Source: an uncultured Lachnospiraceae bacterium
Lineage (GTDB): Bacteria; Bacillota; Clostridia; Lachnospirales; Lachnospiraceae
Direction: 5' to 3'
DNA: 37,645 nucleotides
Assembly (NCBI GenBank): GCA_902776305.1
Contig: CACYPS010000043.1
Coordinates: 1-37,645, forward strand
The first letter of the stretch is position 1. Every line of letters starts with the position of its first letter. Positions 30,809 to 37,645 of this stretch are shown in pieces. The translations under genes and the position numbers were made by a program. The notes under the pieces are model-generated. The model did not search any database, was not told where the DNA came from, and saw only the letters and a list, made by a program, of their open reading frames with translations.

Positions 30809-32170
30809 ATGCCCAAATTAATGGATTTTTCAAATTTCTATTCCCATTCAACAGACGTATACTCAATGGAAGGTTTCAAGCCGGCTATTGTCGATCAGCA
30901 CTATCTGGATGAGTTGGGAGTGTGTGTCAAACCATCAGAAGAGACGCTTCAACGGTTGATTGCAGGTTCGCGCATTTTCATGAAAAGGATGGAAGAGCAC
31001 AACGTCATACCGATTCAGCACCTGATGCTGGAAGATATCGATCCTGAAAATGTTGAAACCGAAATCCACAATTACACCGGCCGCTGTCCGACACTCACCT
31101 TTGAGCTCAATCCGGTAAAAGGATGCAATGTCGGCTGTCAATACTGTCTCGTCACAGACGGCGTACATGAACAACAGCTGATAGCCTACGAGAACTATCA
31201 CCTGTATGTTCGAAAACTTCTGAAGGAAATGAACGGAACGCCGGACGGTCCGTCCAGACCGGAAGATATCCGCGAAAGGAACAGACTCCTCAGTGAGCTT
31301 GCCCGCGCAATCGAGGAGGAACCGGCCAAAAAGAAGGACATTGAGCGGGAAATCACGAAAATAAGCAGGGGCAAGAACTGGAACCATTACTATTACTATT
31401 CACCGAAGACCGAAGCTCTTCAGGAGCCTACGCTTAAAACAGGAATCGCTCACAGAATCCTGAAAGAGTTCATTGCTCATTTTGAAGAATATCCGGATTC
31501 CAATGCCCGCCTCTTTATTGCCTCCAAGGCCGGCGTGAAACATCTCCTGTATGAGTATGAGGGCGAAACGATTCTCGATCTCTTCGTAAAACTAAAAGAT
31601 AAGATGCAGTTCAATACTTCTGTGTCTATTATGCCGACGGAATTCCGCAACATCCTGGAACCGTTTGCCGCACCGATTGAGGATAGACTCGGCGCTGTCC
31701 GCCTCTGTCAGGAAAACGGCATCCCGGCCAACTCCGCACTGATCCAGCCGATCTTCACTCCGTACCTGACGGACGATCATATTCATGAGTTCTTTGACAC
31801 ACTCCATGATGCAGGGATCATAAACTACAAGCCTGAATTCCTGACAGCCTGCATGGAGAATCTCGCCATGCTCGGGCAATGGCTCGGATACTTCGACAAG
31901 TCCATGGAGAAAGCTCTCTACGAAGACTATATCATGCCTGAAAACGCAGACCATAAAAAGCAGAGAGGACGTACTGCTCCAAATCGTGCACTTTCGACCG
32001 AGAACATTCAGAAAATGATGAATTACACGAAGTCTCTCGGTATGACAACAAGTATCTGTTACTGGGTAAGAAAGCAGTTAAAAATTGACGGAAAGATGAT
32101 TCCGATCATCAATGAAAACGGCTTCCAGTGTCTCGGATATCAGTCGCATCTCTTTAAAGAAGAGACTTAA
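30809..32170 (+). CDS. Radical SAM protein of unknown substrate
   Basis: A 453-residue radical S-adenosylmethionine enzyme. The cluster motif CNVGCQYC (Cys106, 110, 113) binds a 4Fe-4S cluster. The sequence before it, LTFELNPVKG, and later segments such as FNTSVSIMPTEFRN fit a TIM-barrel of the spore-photoproduct-lyase-like branch. An unusual charged insert (RNRLLSELARAIEEEPAKKK, ~155-185) sits between strands. A single Cys near the C-terminus (FQCLGYQ) is far short of a SPASM cluster. GAGGAGAGG precedes ATG 30809. The following membrane gene begins 12 bp after the stop, so they share a transcript. No short precursor-peptide gene was seen in the gaps around, so a RiPP role is not supported. 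Confidence 0.8.
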   Translation: MPKLMDFSNFYSHSTDVYSMEGFKPAIVDQHYLDELGVCVKPSEETLQRLIAGSRIFMKRMEEHNVIPIQHLMLEDIDPENVETEIHNYTGRCPTLTFELNPVKGCNVGCQYCLVTDGVHEQQLIAYENYHLYVRKLLKEMNGTPDGPSRPEDIRERNRLLSELARAIEEEPAKKKDIEREITKISRGKNWNHYYYYSPKTEALQEPTLKTGIAHRILKEFIAHFEEYPDSNARLFIASKAGVKHLLYEYEGETILDLFVKLKDKMQFNTSVSIMPTEFRNILEPFAAPIEDRLGAVRLCQENGIPANSALIQPIFTPYLTDDHIHEFFDTLHDAGIINYKPEFLTACMENLAMLGQWLGYFDKSMEKALYEDYIMPENADHKKQRGRTAPNRALSTENIQKMMNYTKSLGMTTSICYWVRKQLKIDGKMIPIINENGFQCLGYQSHLFKEET

Positions 32171-32182
32171 AAGGAGGACACT

Positions 32183-34045
32183 ATGAAGAATGGAAAGATA
32201 ATATGGAGCACTTTTGTACTTGTATCCTTTCTTTCCATGTTCGCCCTCGTCCTGAAATTTATACCTTACGATCTTAACTCAGATTCGGCGTTTTTCCCGC
32301 TTCTTGCGCACTGGGAGTACGCGACCGGCAGGATTTTTCCTGAGGGCATGTGCTATGGCACGCAAGTCATGGGACTTTCGCCGAATCTTTTTATGATTCC
32401 GTATCTGGCACTTTTCGGAGAACACTTTCTTCTTGCGCGAGTTCTCGGCGTATTTTCGATATGGCTGATAATTATTGCCCTGCTATTCATTCTTTTCGGA
32501 TGCAAAAGGTACACACCGTTCTGTGCCGTAAGTATACTTCTGCTGGTTCCCTATCTGGGTTCTTCGGCAACCGAAGAATACTTCTTTGAGGCAGGTTACG
32601 TCAATCAGATTAAATGGCTGGCACTCGCTCTCATTCTGTGCACCAGCTTATGGGAGCTCCTCGGCGTCAATGAAAAAACTTCAAAGAACAACGATTTTAT
32701 GCCGCCCGGAAAGCGAACTGCCGGAATTGCAATTCTGTCAGTAGCTCTGTTTGCAGTCATCGTCTACTCCAACTCCTGCGGCATCAGGAATCTGCTCATC
32801 ACATACATCCCGATGACCGGCGCGATCATCCTGTATGCGCTCATGCTGCAAATGGATTCTCTGCTCTCACAAAAGTCATCGCGTGTATCTGTGCTCGCGC
32901 GTTTGGTGAAAAAAGTGCTGCCCTTTACAGGTATCTTTTTAGCAGGCAGTCTTTGCGCAATTCTCGTTTACCGCGGTACCAGTGCCCGCGTGTGGACATT
33001 TGAAAATCAGACGCCCGTCACGCTCGCACCTGCTCATATTTTCATGGAAAGGGTGCTGAAACTCGTCAATTCTCTGCTTTCAATATGCGGGAACCGGGAC
33101 TCCGCCCCTATGTTCAGTGTCAGAGGAATATCCAAACTGGTCAATTACTTTTATGCTGTTTTTATTTATGTCTGTGTACCTTGGTATTCGATTCGCAACT
33201 TCGGGAGAATAAAAGAAGACAGGTCAAGGCTCATAATACTTACGGCACATATAAGTTCAATTCTTCTGGCTTTCATATGGGTGACCGCTAATCTCGACAT
33301 AATTTCAAATGACGAATCGCGTTACTGTCTTCCGATATTTGTGAATAATATTTTTGTGCTCGGGGCACTGCTGCGTGATGAGGGCATCATGCAGGCATGT
33401 GTTACAGATGTATGTCCCGCGGATGCAGGGCATGCGGAATCAGAGCATGATGATACAGGGCATGCAGGTACAATGGCTAAGGAATCAATGCATGATGATA
33501 CAGGGGATGCAGGATCACAGCATGATGCTGATGAAGAGGCGGCAGAAACCATGATTGCTGCGGACGAATATCAGGTTGATGTCCGCAAACTGCTTACATG
33601 TCTATTCATCAGATACTTGCCCGTAATGATTATCATCTACGCGGTCTTCACTCACCTGGTATTTTGGAAGGTGAATATGTCCGAGATGAAGAATCTTCCG
33701 GATCCGTATGGGCTGACCGCTTTTCTCGAGGAGCGCGGGCTTACTCACGGATACGCAAGCTACTGGAATGCTCATAAGAATACTGTTCTGTCCGACGGCA
33801 GGGTAACAGTGGCCGGCGTGGAAGTAAAAGAATATGCCATAGAACCTCAGTACTGGCTTACAAACAGGCAGTACTACAGCGGGGATTTTTATAACGGACC
33901 GACTTTCCTCGTGCTGACAGAAAACGAAGTACCTTTGTTCGATGCCCACGGTAAAGCGGCGGAAACATATGGGATTCCGAAAGAGCAGCTTCAGTATGAA
34001 GATCTGACTATATATTTGTATGATTACAACATAATAACAAAATGA
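32183..34045 (+). CDS. Polytopic membrane protein, GT-C-like
   Basis: A 620-residue membrane protein with ~11 helices. DLNSDSAFFPLLAHWEYATG in the first outside loop, with acidic residues, resembles the donor-binding loop of GT-C glycosyltransferases, and the C-terminal ~120 residues form an outside domain (FLEERGLTHGYASYWNAH). At ~412-455 there is a low-complexity insert of His/Asp/Ala/Gly (ESEHDDTGHAGTMAKE and onward), encoded by a 24-bp direct repeat at 33445 and 33490. AAAAGGAGG overlaps the radical SAM stop. The transcript probably continues to the ATP-grasp-like gene at 34097. Function is inferred from layout; no close family was recognised. Confidence 0.6.
   Translation: MKNGKIIWSTFVLVSFLSMFALVLKFIPYDLNSDSAFFPLLAHWEYATGRIFPEGMCYGTQVMGLSPNLFMIPYLALFGEHFLLARVLGVFSIWLIIIALLFILFGCKRYTPFCAVSILLLVPYLGSSATEEYFFEAGYVNQIKWLALALILCTSLWELLGVNEKTSKNNDFMPPGKRTAGIAILSVALFAVIVYSNSCGIRNLLITYIPMTGAIILYALMLQMDSLLSQKSSRVSVLARLVKKVLPFTGIFLAGSLCAILVYRGTSARVWTFENQTPVTLAPAHIFMERVLKLVNSLLSICGNRDSAPMFSVRGISKLVNYFYAVFIYVCVPWYSIRNFGRIKEDRSRLIILTAHISSILLAFIWVTANLDIISNDESRYCLPIFVNNIFVLGALLRDEGIMQACVTDVCPADAGHAESEHDDTGHAGTMAKESMHDDTGDAGSQHDADEEAAETMIAADEYQVDVRKLLTCLFIRYLPVMIIIYAVFTHLVFWKVNMSEMKNLPDPYGLTAFLEERGLTHGYASYWNAHKNTVLSDGRVTVAGVEVKEYAIEPQYWLTNRQYYSGDFYNGPTFLVLTENEVPLFDAHGKAAETYGIPKEQLQYEDLTIYLYDYNIITK
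33445..33513 (+). repeat. 24-bp direct repeat within the GT-C-like gene
   Basis: GCATGATGATACAGGG followed by ATGCAGG-like sequence occurs at 33445-33468 and 33490-33513, differing at one base, with partial copies around. It creates the Asp/His/Gly-rich insert and keeps the frame. Confidence 0.75.
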
Positions 34046-34096
34046 TAAAGTCGCCAAAAGCCGGTATTTAATAAACGACATGAAACGAGGTGAAGC

Positions 34097-35398
34097 ATGA
34101 ACCAATTTAACATGGGAACGGAACGCCGGAGACCGGCTATAGACAGCAGCGTCCAGATGAATATCCGCCAAAAAGACGGAGAGACATACACACATCTCCT
34201 TGAACGCCTTCACTCTCCGCTCATTCCTTATTACGGAAGCTGGACTTACAGCGAGCCTATGGTAGTCACAAAGTCACGTGATGAAGAGCTCAAAGAAATG
34301 AACCGGGTCCTGTCAAAAGCATGTGACTACTACGCAAAACATTATAAGGAATATCTGGAAATCATCCCTTTTGAAGACAAAATAATGGATATCCTCTCCT
34401 ATGTTGAGGACAGACCCTTCGAGGCCGGTACTGCCCGGCCGGATTATATTATTGATGTGAACGGAAATCTGCTGATCTGTGAGATTACAGCCCGTTTTTT
34501 TGCCAACGGATACTTCCTGTCTTTTTTCAATGAGATGGTTGGAAAACACAAAGCAGAAAAAGCCGGCGTAACAGATCGTATTTCTTATTTTGAGCAAATG
34601 CTGACCCGCTTCGCCGATAAACTCTCCGGTCGAAAAAAGCTTTATGTTTTGACGAGCTCAGATAAATCGGATTCCATCGGGCTCTATGTGCCTTTTTACC
34701 ATGCACTTGGGGCAGAGACAGAGATAATTCAGGCCGAAGACGTCGAAAATCGTCTTCCGGAACTTCAGGGAAATATGGTCGTCAGTGCTCTCAATCAGTT
34801 CGATCTTCTTAGATTTTCTTCCGACACGTTGCATTATCTGGCAGATATTGGAATGATTAATGATTTCAGAACGATCTTTCTGCTCCATGATAAAAGATTT
34901 TTCAAGTTATTCTATGAACCGCGCTTCACAGATGCATCATTAACACCCGCTGAAACCGATTTTTTAAGACAGCATACGATAAGAACCTATCTCCCTGAAA
35001 CAGATAAAGATATTTTCTCATACGCCAGATCACATAAGGATGAATTCATACTGAAGCATCATTGCCTCGGCAAGAGCATTAGCGTGTACGCCGGATGCCT
35101 GGTCAGCTCCGAGGAGTGGGAAGAGCTCTATGCAAAAGAAAACATCGACAAAATGATCCTGCAACCTTTTATCCATCAGCGACTTTTTGAAACTCGCTGG
35201 AAGTCACGGGATGATTTAATGCCAAAAAAAGTGCAGGATTATGTATCCGGAACCATCCTGAATCTGGATGGGATTTACTTCGGGACAGGTCTCTTCCGCA
35301 CATCGTCAAGACCGGTCATTAACCAGATTGATGCACATAAAATATCCCCGGTCATTACGGACCAGGGCAACAGGTTCCGCAGCCGGTTCTTACTTTAG
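34097..35398 (+). CDS. ATP-grasp-like protein (glutathionylspermidine-synthase-like), putative
   Basis: A 433-residue soluble protein. RPDYIIDVNGNLLICEITAR (~115-134) and, near the end, FILKHHCLGKSISVYAGC, SSEEWEEL, KMILQPFIHQ and GTILNLDGIYFGTGLFRTSS resemble the ATP-binding half of circularly permuted ATP-grasp enzymes, which join carboxylates to amines through acyl-phosphates. The match is at motif level only. GAGG lies 6 nt before ATG 34097, 51 bp after the membrane-protein gene. Its stop (TAG 35396-35398) shares bases with the stop of the convergent GT2 gene, a four-base tail overlap. With the radical SAM gene and the ATP-grasp gene at 36289, it suggests amide or peptide-bond chemistry on an envelope compound. 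Confidence 0.55.
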   Translation: MNQFNMGTERRRPAIDSSVQMNIRQKDGETYTHLLERLHSPLIPYYGSWTYSEPMVVTKSRDEELKEMNRVLSKACDYYAKHYKEYLEIIPFEDKIMDILSYVEDRPFEAGTARPDYIIDVNGNLLICEITARFFANGYFLSFFNEMVGKHKAEKAGVTDRISYFEQMLTRFADKLSGRKKLYVLTSSDKSDSIGLYVPFYHALGAETEIIQAEDVENRLPELQGNMVVSALNQFDLLRFSSDTLHYLADIGMINDFRTIFLLHDKRFFKLFYEPRFTDASLTPAETDFLRQHTIRTYLPETDKDIFSYARSHKDEFILKHHCLGKSISVYAGCLVSSEEWEELYAKENIDKMILQPFIHQRLFETRWKSRDDLMPKKVQDYVSGTILNLDGIYFGTGLFRTSSRPVINQIDAHKISPVITDQGNRFRSRFLL

Positions 35399-36144
35399 TC
35401 GTCTTTTGAGCCGGAGCAGCTCGGAGGAGGATTAAGCACCCCGGCAATACGCCACCTCTGTACAACCGCCTCGGGACATATTATACTGCGGGTCAGCTCT
35501 ATCCAGAATTTAAAGAGCCGCTTAAAATTGTAATTGCTGCTCCCTGATTTTCTTGTGCGATGATTCACAGGGAAAACGGTGACGCGTCTTGTCCTACGAA
35601 ATACGGTTCCTCCGATAAAGGGGGCGGGCGGACTGCTTTTCACAATTCTGATTGCAGTACGGTCCAGCACAAAGAAGCTGGTGATTTTCAGACGGAGCGG
35701 TTTGCGCATCAGGATGCTGGTTGGAATATTGCCAAGAGCACTGAACGCGCGTCTGATTCCGGATTCTTTCGCTTCCGGAAATTGAGCGTACACCATATGA
35801 TATCCTTTATGAAGGATATCAATCATCGGGAAAATCTGATCAGCCGGATGCTGCCCGTCGTCGTCCATAAAAACCGCATAATTTCCGCGGATAAAAGAAA
35901 TGGCGGCCTGCTTGGCCTGAGACTGGCCTGCATTTTCAGCCAGATTGATTCCTACGATATGACGGTCGTCAGCGCACAGTTCGGAGATAACATCCCAAGT
36001 GTTATCGGGGGATCCGTCGTTGACCAAAATAATCTGATATCTGTATATCGTATTTGCAAATGACTCTCTGATTTCCCTGACGGTCTCCGCTATATAGTCA
36101 GCTGACCGGTAACACGGAATGATGATTGAAATATGTGTTTTCAT
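35395..36144 (-). CDS. GT2 family glycosyltransferase
   Basis: A 249-residue GT-A-fold enzyme. It shows SIIIPCYRSADYI (6-18), ILVNDGSPDNTWDV (~39-52), AENAGQSQAKQAAI and FMDDDGQHP (~92-100), the nucleotide-sugar and metal-binding motifs of dolichyl/undecaprenyl-phosphate-sugar synthases and related GT2s. The usual C-terminal pair of membrane helices is missing. After SGSSNYNFKRLFKFWIELTR the chain ends in a short Pro/Ser tail, so it is shorter than ArnC/GtrB-like members (~310), and may be truncated or may work with a separate anchor. ATG 36144 is preceded by AAGGGC. It runs against the rest of the cluster and is divergent from the ATP-grasp gene. Confidence 0.85.
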   Translation of the reverse strand: MKTHISIIIPCYRSADYIAETVREIRESFANTIYRYQIILVNDGSPDNTWDVISELCADDRHIVGINLAENAGQSQAKQAAISFIRGNYAVFMDDDGQHPADQIFPMIDILHKGYHMVYAQFPEAKESGIRRAFSALGNIPTSILMRKPLRLKITSFFVLDRTAIRIVKSSPPAPFIGGTVFRRTRRVTVFPVNHRTRKSGSSNYNFKRLFKFWIELTRSIICPEAVVQRWRIAGVLNPPPSCSGSKDD

Positions 36145-36288
36145 AACTATGCCCTTCGTAATGCCTTTATTGAAAGCGTCTAAAGCAACTCACGATAAAA
36201 ATAGTATTATTTATACGCCGAATTATGATTAATGTGGCAGCTAAGCGGTTTCGATGATATCGATTTTCACAGAAAGATAGCGAAAAAA

Positions 36289-37416
36289 ATGAAAAAAATA
36301 GCAATTATTGGTGCCTCGGCACTTCAGAATCCACTGATACTCAAAGCCAAAAGCATGGGGCTTGAGACACATGTCTTTGCGTGGGCAGCAGGTGATATCG
36401 GCGAGAAAACGGCTGATTATTTTTATCCTGTCAGTATCGTGGAAAAAGAGCAGATATTATCTGTCTGCAGGAAGATTGGCATCCACGGAATATGCTCCAT
36501 CGCGTCAGATCTCGCAATGCTGACCGTCAATTATGTCGCAGACGCCATGGGACTGGTCGGAAATTCGCCGGAATGCACACAGCTTTCTACAAACAAGGCG
36601 TCAATGCGGGAGGCGTTTGCCAAATGCGGCGATCCCTCACCGGAGTTCTTCGTTATAAGGCAGGGCGACGATCCTAATGAATCTGCCTTCCGAGAACAAA
36701 TTACGAAACTGCATTTTCCGGTGATTGTAAAGCCGGTAGACAGATCCGGAAGCCGCGGCGTCACTTTGGTGGCAGACAAAGCGGAGCTACTGCCTGCGAT
36801 TGAGCATGCCCGAATTCAAGGGTTCTCGGGTGATGTCATCATAGAATCTTTCGTACACGGCAAGGAATACAGCGTAGAATGCCTGTCATGCAGAGGCGTT
36901 CATACGCTCCTGCAAATCACCGAGAAATTTACAACCGGAATGCCGCACTTCATAGAGACCGGTCACAAAGAGCCTGCCCTGCTACCTCCGGAAATCCGTC
37001 AGAAAGCAGAGGATATAGTGCTGCACGCTCTATGCAGCCTAAAGGTAACAAACGGCGCTTCCCACACGGAAATCCGTATCGATGAGGACGGTACGATTAT
37101 GCTCATTGAAGTCGGAGCAAGAATGGGCGGCGACTTTATCGGCAGTCATCTGCTGCCAATCACATGTGGATTCGATTATGTAAAAGCTGTCATCGACATT
37201 TCCCTCGGAGAAATCGTCCGCCCTCATGTTTCCTGCACCGGAAGACAGGCTTCGGTCAGGTACATTCTCACGAAAGAGGATCTCACAGAATATGAGCGGA
37301 TACTGCGCGAAGATCCTGACAGCATAGTGCACTTTGAGATACACAGCGAAGTAAGCACTGCGGTTACAGACAGTTCGAATCGCCATGGTTTTTGGATCAG
37401 GGCGTATCTATTATAG
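36289..37416 (+). CDS. ATP-grasp domain ligase
   Basis: A 375-residue carboxylate-amine ligase-type protein. It starts MKKIAIIGASALQNPLILKA, a Rossmann-like N-terminus, then has FPVIVKPVDRSGSRGVTLV (~143-161), VIIESFVHGKEYSVE and TEIRIDEDGTIMLIEVGARMGG (~265-286), the lysine, glycine loop and Glu/Asn-Arg metal residues of ATP-grasp enzymes such as biotin carboxylase-like and carnosine-synthase-like ligases. ATG 36289 is preferred: 19 extra residues from ATG 36232 would not fit the fold, and neither start has a strong ribosome site. Substrates are unknown. It is alone on its strand after the divergent GT2 gene but likely acts with the ATP-grasp-like and radical SAM genes. Confidence 0.85.
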   Translation: MKKIAIIGASALQNPLILKAKSMGLETHVFAWAAGDIGEKTADYFYPVSIVEKEQILSVCRKIGIHGICSIASDLAMLTVNYVADAMGLVGNSPECTQLSTNKASMREAFAKCGDPSPEFFVIRQGDDPNESAFREQITKLHFPVIVKPVDRSGSRGVTLVADKAELLPAIEHARIQGFSGDVIIESFVHGKEYSVECLSCRGVHTLLQITEKFTTGMPHFIETGHKEPALLPPEIRQKAEDIVLHALCSLKVTNGASHTEIRIDEDGTIMLIEVGARMGGDFIGSHLLPITCGFDYVKAVIDISLGEIVRPHVSCTGRQASVRYILTKEDLTEYERILREDPDSIVHFEIHSEVSTAVTDSSNRHGFWIRAYLL

Positions 37417-37645
37417 CATGGACTGAAAGTAATGCTCACTGAGATTGTTCAAGAAAATTCAGGTTATATTCAAAATTTTAACCATGCATGGTACAATATA
37501 TATGACATATTACCTGAGGTATCAGGAAGCTTATGGATTTGTTTTTTTAGGTAATTGCGAAACTCGCTCCGCGAGTTCGCAATCCTGAATAAACCAAGGT
37601 CGAAATCCGACCGTGCCGGATTTCATTGATCAAAACCGGTGGATT
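37417..37645 (+). promoter_or_regulatory. 3' edge: promoter-like element and hairpins
   Basis: TTCAAA (37469-37474), 17 bp and TACAAT (37492-37497) could drive a gene beyond the window. The spacer contains the palindrome CCATGCATGG (37482-37491), a possible operator. Further on are hairpins CCTGA/TCAGG, ATTGCGAA-CTCGC-TCC-GCGAGTTCGCAAT (37552-37583 area, one bulge) and GAAATCCG/CGGATTTC. No coding frame is supported. Confidence 0.45.

Noticed and set aside
36232-36288. Upstream ATG for the ATP-grasp ligase
   Set aside because: The extra 19 residues precede the canonical MKKIAIIGAS start and have no ribosome site.

Overview
The window looks like a chromosomal segment from a low-to-mid GC Clostridia/Lachnospiraceae-type Firmicute. 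The evidence is strong AGGAGG-type ribosome binding sites, TTG and GTG starts backed by such sites, TTGaca/TATAAT-like promoters, lipoboxes, a NiCo (czcD) riboswitch, and protein families typical of gut and rumen Lachnospiraceae. No rRNA, tRNA, integrase or CRISPR array was seen. Genus cannot be fixed from the sequence alone.

The left part (about 1-22,300) is an accessory region rich in defence-like and toxin-like genes. It opens with a CobB-type sirtuin (193-1008). A tightly coupled three-gene operon with its own promoter follows (1216-7485): a coiled-coil protein, a HerA/FtsK-like ATPase with an internal glycine-zipper segment, and a protein that joins a possible nuclease core to a long glycine-rich membrane-type tail. 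Next come a 29-codon membrane peptide frame, an NLR-like STAND ATPase with an N-terminal restriction-nuclease-like domain and TPRs (7788-10442), and a MazG-like pyrophosphohydrolase. An Rpn/PD-(D/E)XK 'transposase' gene (11501-12526) follows. It has a structured leader whose last hairpin hides the ribosome binding site. It is flanked by two remnants of paralogous 3' ends and by a 74-bp tandem array. Each array unit forms a hairpin, and most units also encode a mini-ORF that overlaps the next by a TAATG stop-start. Further right are a NiCo-riboswitch-controlled cation efflux gene, a minus-strand pair that looks like an Esx/LXG-type papain-fold toxin with a putative immunity lipoprotein, an NdpA-like plus membrane-protein pair (16357-19029), a lipoprotein, a GNAT acetyltransferase, an unknown 135-residue protein and a stand-alone SIR2-domain gene.

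The right part (about 22,400-37,645) is mostly envelope biology. It holds a zinc-ribbon membrane protein with 54-bp repeats, two large polytopic GT-C-like membrane proteins, a PadR regulator with its membrane partner, and a run of surface-polymer-like genes. These are a PaaK/CapK-like adenylate-forming enzyme, a flippase, a radical SAM enzyme, an ATP-grasp-like protein, a GT2 glycosyltransferase and a second ATP-grasp ligase.

Structured DNA/RNA deserves as much attention as the genes. A dispersed element occurs at 14345-14422 (minus) and 26213-26286 (plus) with five compensatory base-pair changes. A 19-bp perfect inverted repeat abuts the first copy. Four direct repeats lie upstream of padR. 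A sharp drop in GC occurs inside the HerA-like gene near 5,490. The best candidates for an undescribed system are the 1216-7485 operon, the NdpA-like/membrane pair, and the Rpn gene with its leader and coupled mini-ORF array.
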